Positions 64,000 through 64,000 of a DNA stretch of 64,000 nt are shown here, piece by piece; within the stretch, counting starts at the first letter, position 1, and each line of letters opens with the position of its first letter. Under the pieces are notes generated by a model. That model was given only the letters and a program-made list of their open reading frames with translations, did no database searches and had not been told where the DNA came from. The position numbers and the translations under genes were made by a program. This DNA comes from Leptospirales bacterium (GTDB taxonomy: Bacteria > Spirochaetota > Leptospiria > Leptospirales > Leptospiraceae). The stretch covers positions 1 through 64,000 of the forward strand of contig JAAFIR010000021.1 of assembly GCA_013297885.1 (NCBI GenBank). The letters run 5' to 3'.

Positions 64000-64000
64000 T

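Noticed and set aside
1-64000. Transfer RNA or ribosomal RNA genes
   Set aside because: No cloverleaf with a GGTTC-type T-arm and no rRNA-like segments were recognised in any gap; the GGTTCAAG at about 19912 is part of a palindromic repeat.

Overview
The window is a strongly AT-rich stretch of a bacterial chromosome, densely coded on both strands. The gene content points to a spirochaete of the Leptospira group. It has many short lipoproteins with loose lipoboxes, two class III adenylate cyclases, four proteins with 7TM sensor halves (two of them hybrid kinases), a FecR/cyclase pair, NHL and DUF1566 (Lcl) lipoproteins, TRL-like lipoproteins, a circularly permuted ATP-grasp/alpha-E pair, and a Bat-like TPR/BatD/HtpG locus. 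The base composition looks lower in G+C than the cultured Leptospira I know, so an uncultured low-GC relative is possible. This placement is inference from gene content. I saw no rRNA, tRNA, CRISPR array, prophage or transposase.

Layout. 1-4.6 kb (minus): an NHL-propeller lipoprotein, a LuxR-type response regulator and its sensor kinase, which is split by a frameshift. 4.8-12.2 kb (plus): two lipoproteins, then adenylate cyclase, FecR-domain protein and DUF5683-like membrane protein. 12.2-14.6 kb (minus): a DUF1624-type membrane protein and an EAL/YkuI_C phosphodiesterase. 14.9-18.5 kb (plus): the ATP-grasp/alpha-E pair, a lipoprotein pseudogene with one in-frame TGA, and two tiny membrane proteins. 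18.5-19.7 kb (minus): methyltransferase and DoxX-like protein. 20.1-27.7 kb (plus): an eight-gene operon with a Cys-rich protein, RnfC-like ferredoxin, membrane protein, PtsN-like EIIA, two Dpp-type permeases without ATPase, PEGA protein and TIG-domain membrane protein. 28.3-41.1 kb (minus): a radical SAM protein; a signalling operon (small secreted protein, TIG membrane paralogue, membrane H-box/receiver protein without ATPase domain, STAS, 7TM adenylate cyclase, TadA-like deaminase); an outer-membrane protein with three tandem TRL-like lipoproteins; a metallopeptidase; two ankyrin proteins. 41.5-45.4 kb (plus): cysE, riboflavin synthase, an MBL hydrolase, a sensor-like membrane protein and a STAS/zinc-ribbon protein. 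45.3-53.5 kb (minus): a TIGR02206-type membrane protein, a chemoreceptor, two tandem paralogous hybrid kinases and a secreted protein. 53.8-60.9 kb (plus): a small unknown, a FlgO-like lipoprotein, a Bat-like TPR protein, BatD, HtpG, a DUF4349 lipoprotein and a GNAT. 61.0-64.0 kb (minus): a second chemoreceptor and a porin-like protein cut by the window edge.

The most unusual signal is a family of dispersed bipartite palindromic repeats, nine full or partial copies. Each has a GGGCG end, a hairpin, a CGGGCT-like centre, a second hairpin and a YTTCRATCMCTWWCGC-like end. The hairpin stems differ in sequence from copy to copy yet stay self-complementary. Two copies back to back sit inside the signal-peptide region of the Bat-like TPR gene. 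They are flanked by a 10-bp direct repeat (TATTTTTATG) and add exactly 324 nt, so the frame stays open across 108 repeat-derived codons. This resembles the way Rickettsia palindromic elements enter genes in frame.

Signalling dominates the window: cAMP synthesis, c-di-GMP breakdown, phosphorelays, STAS proteins and chemoreceptors, alongside envelope lipoproteins and outer-membrane proteins.
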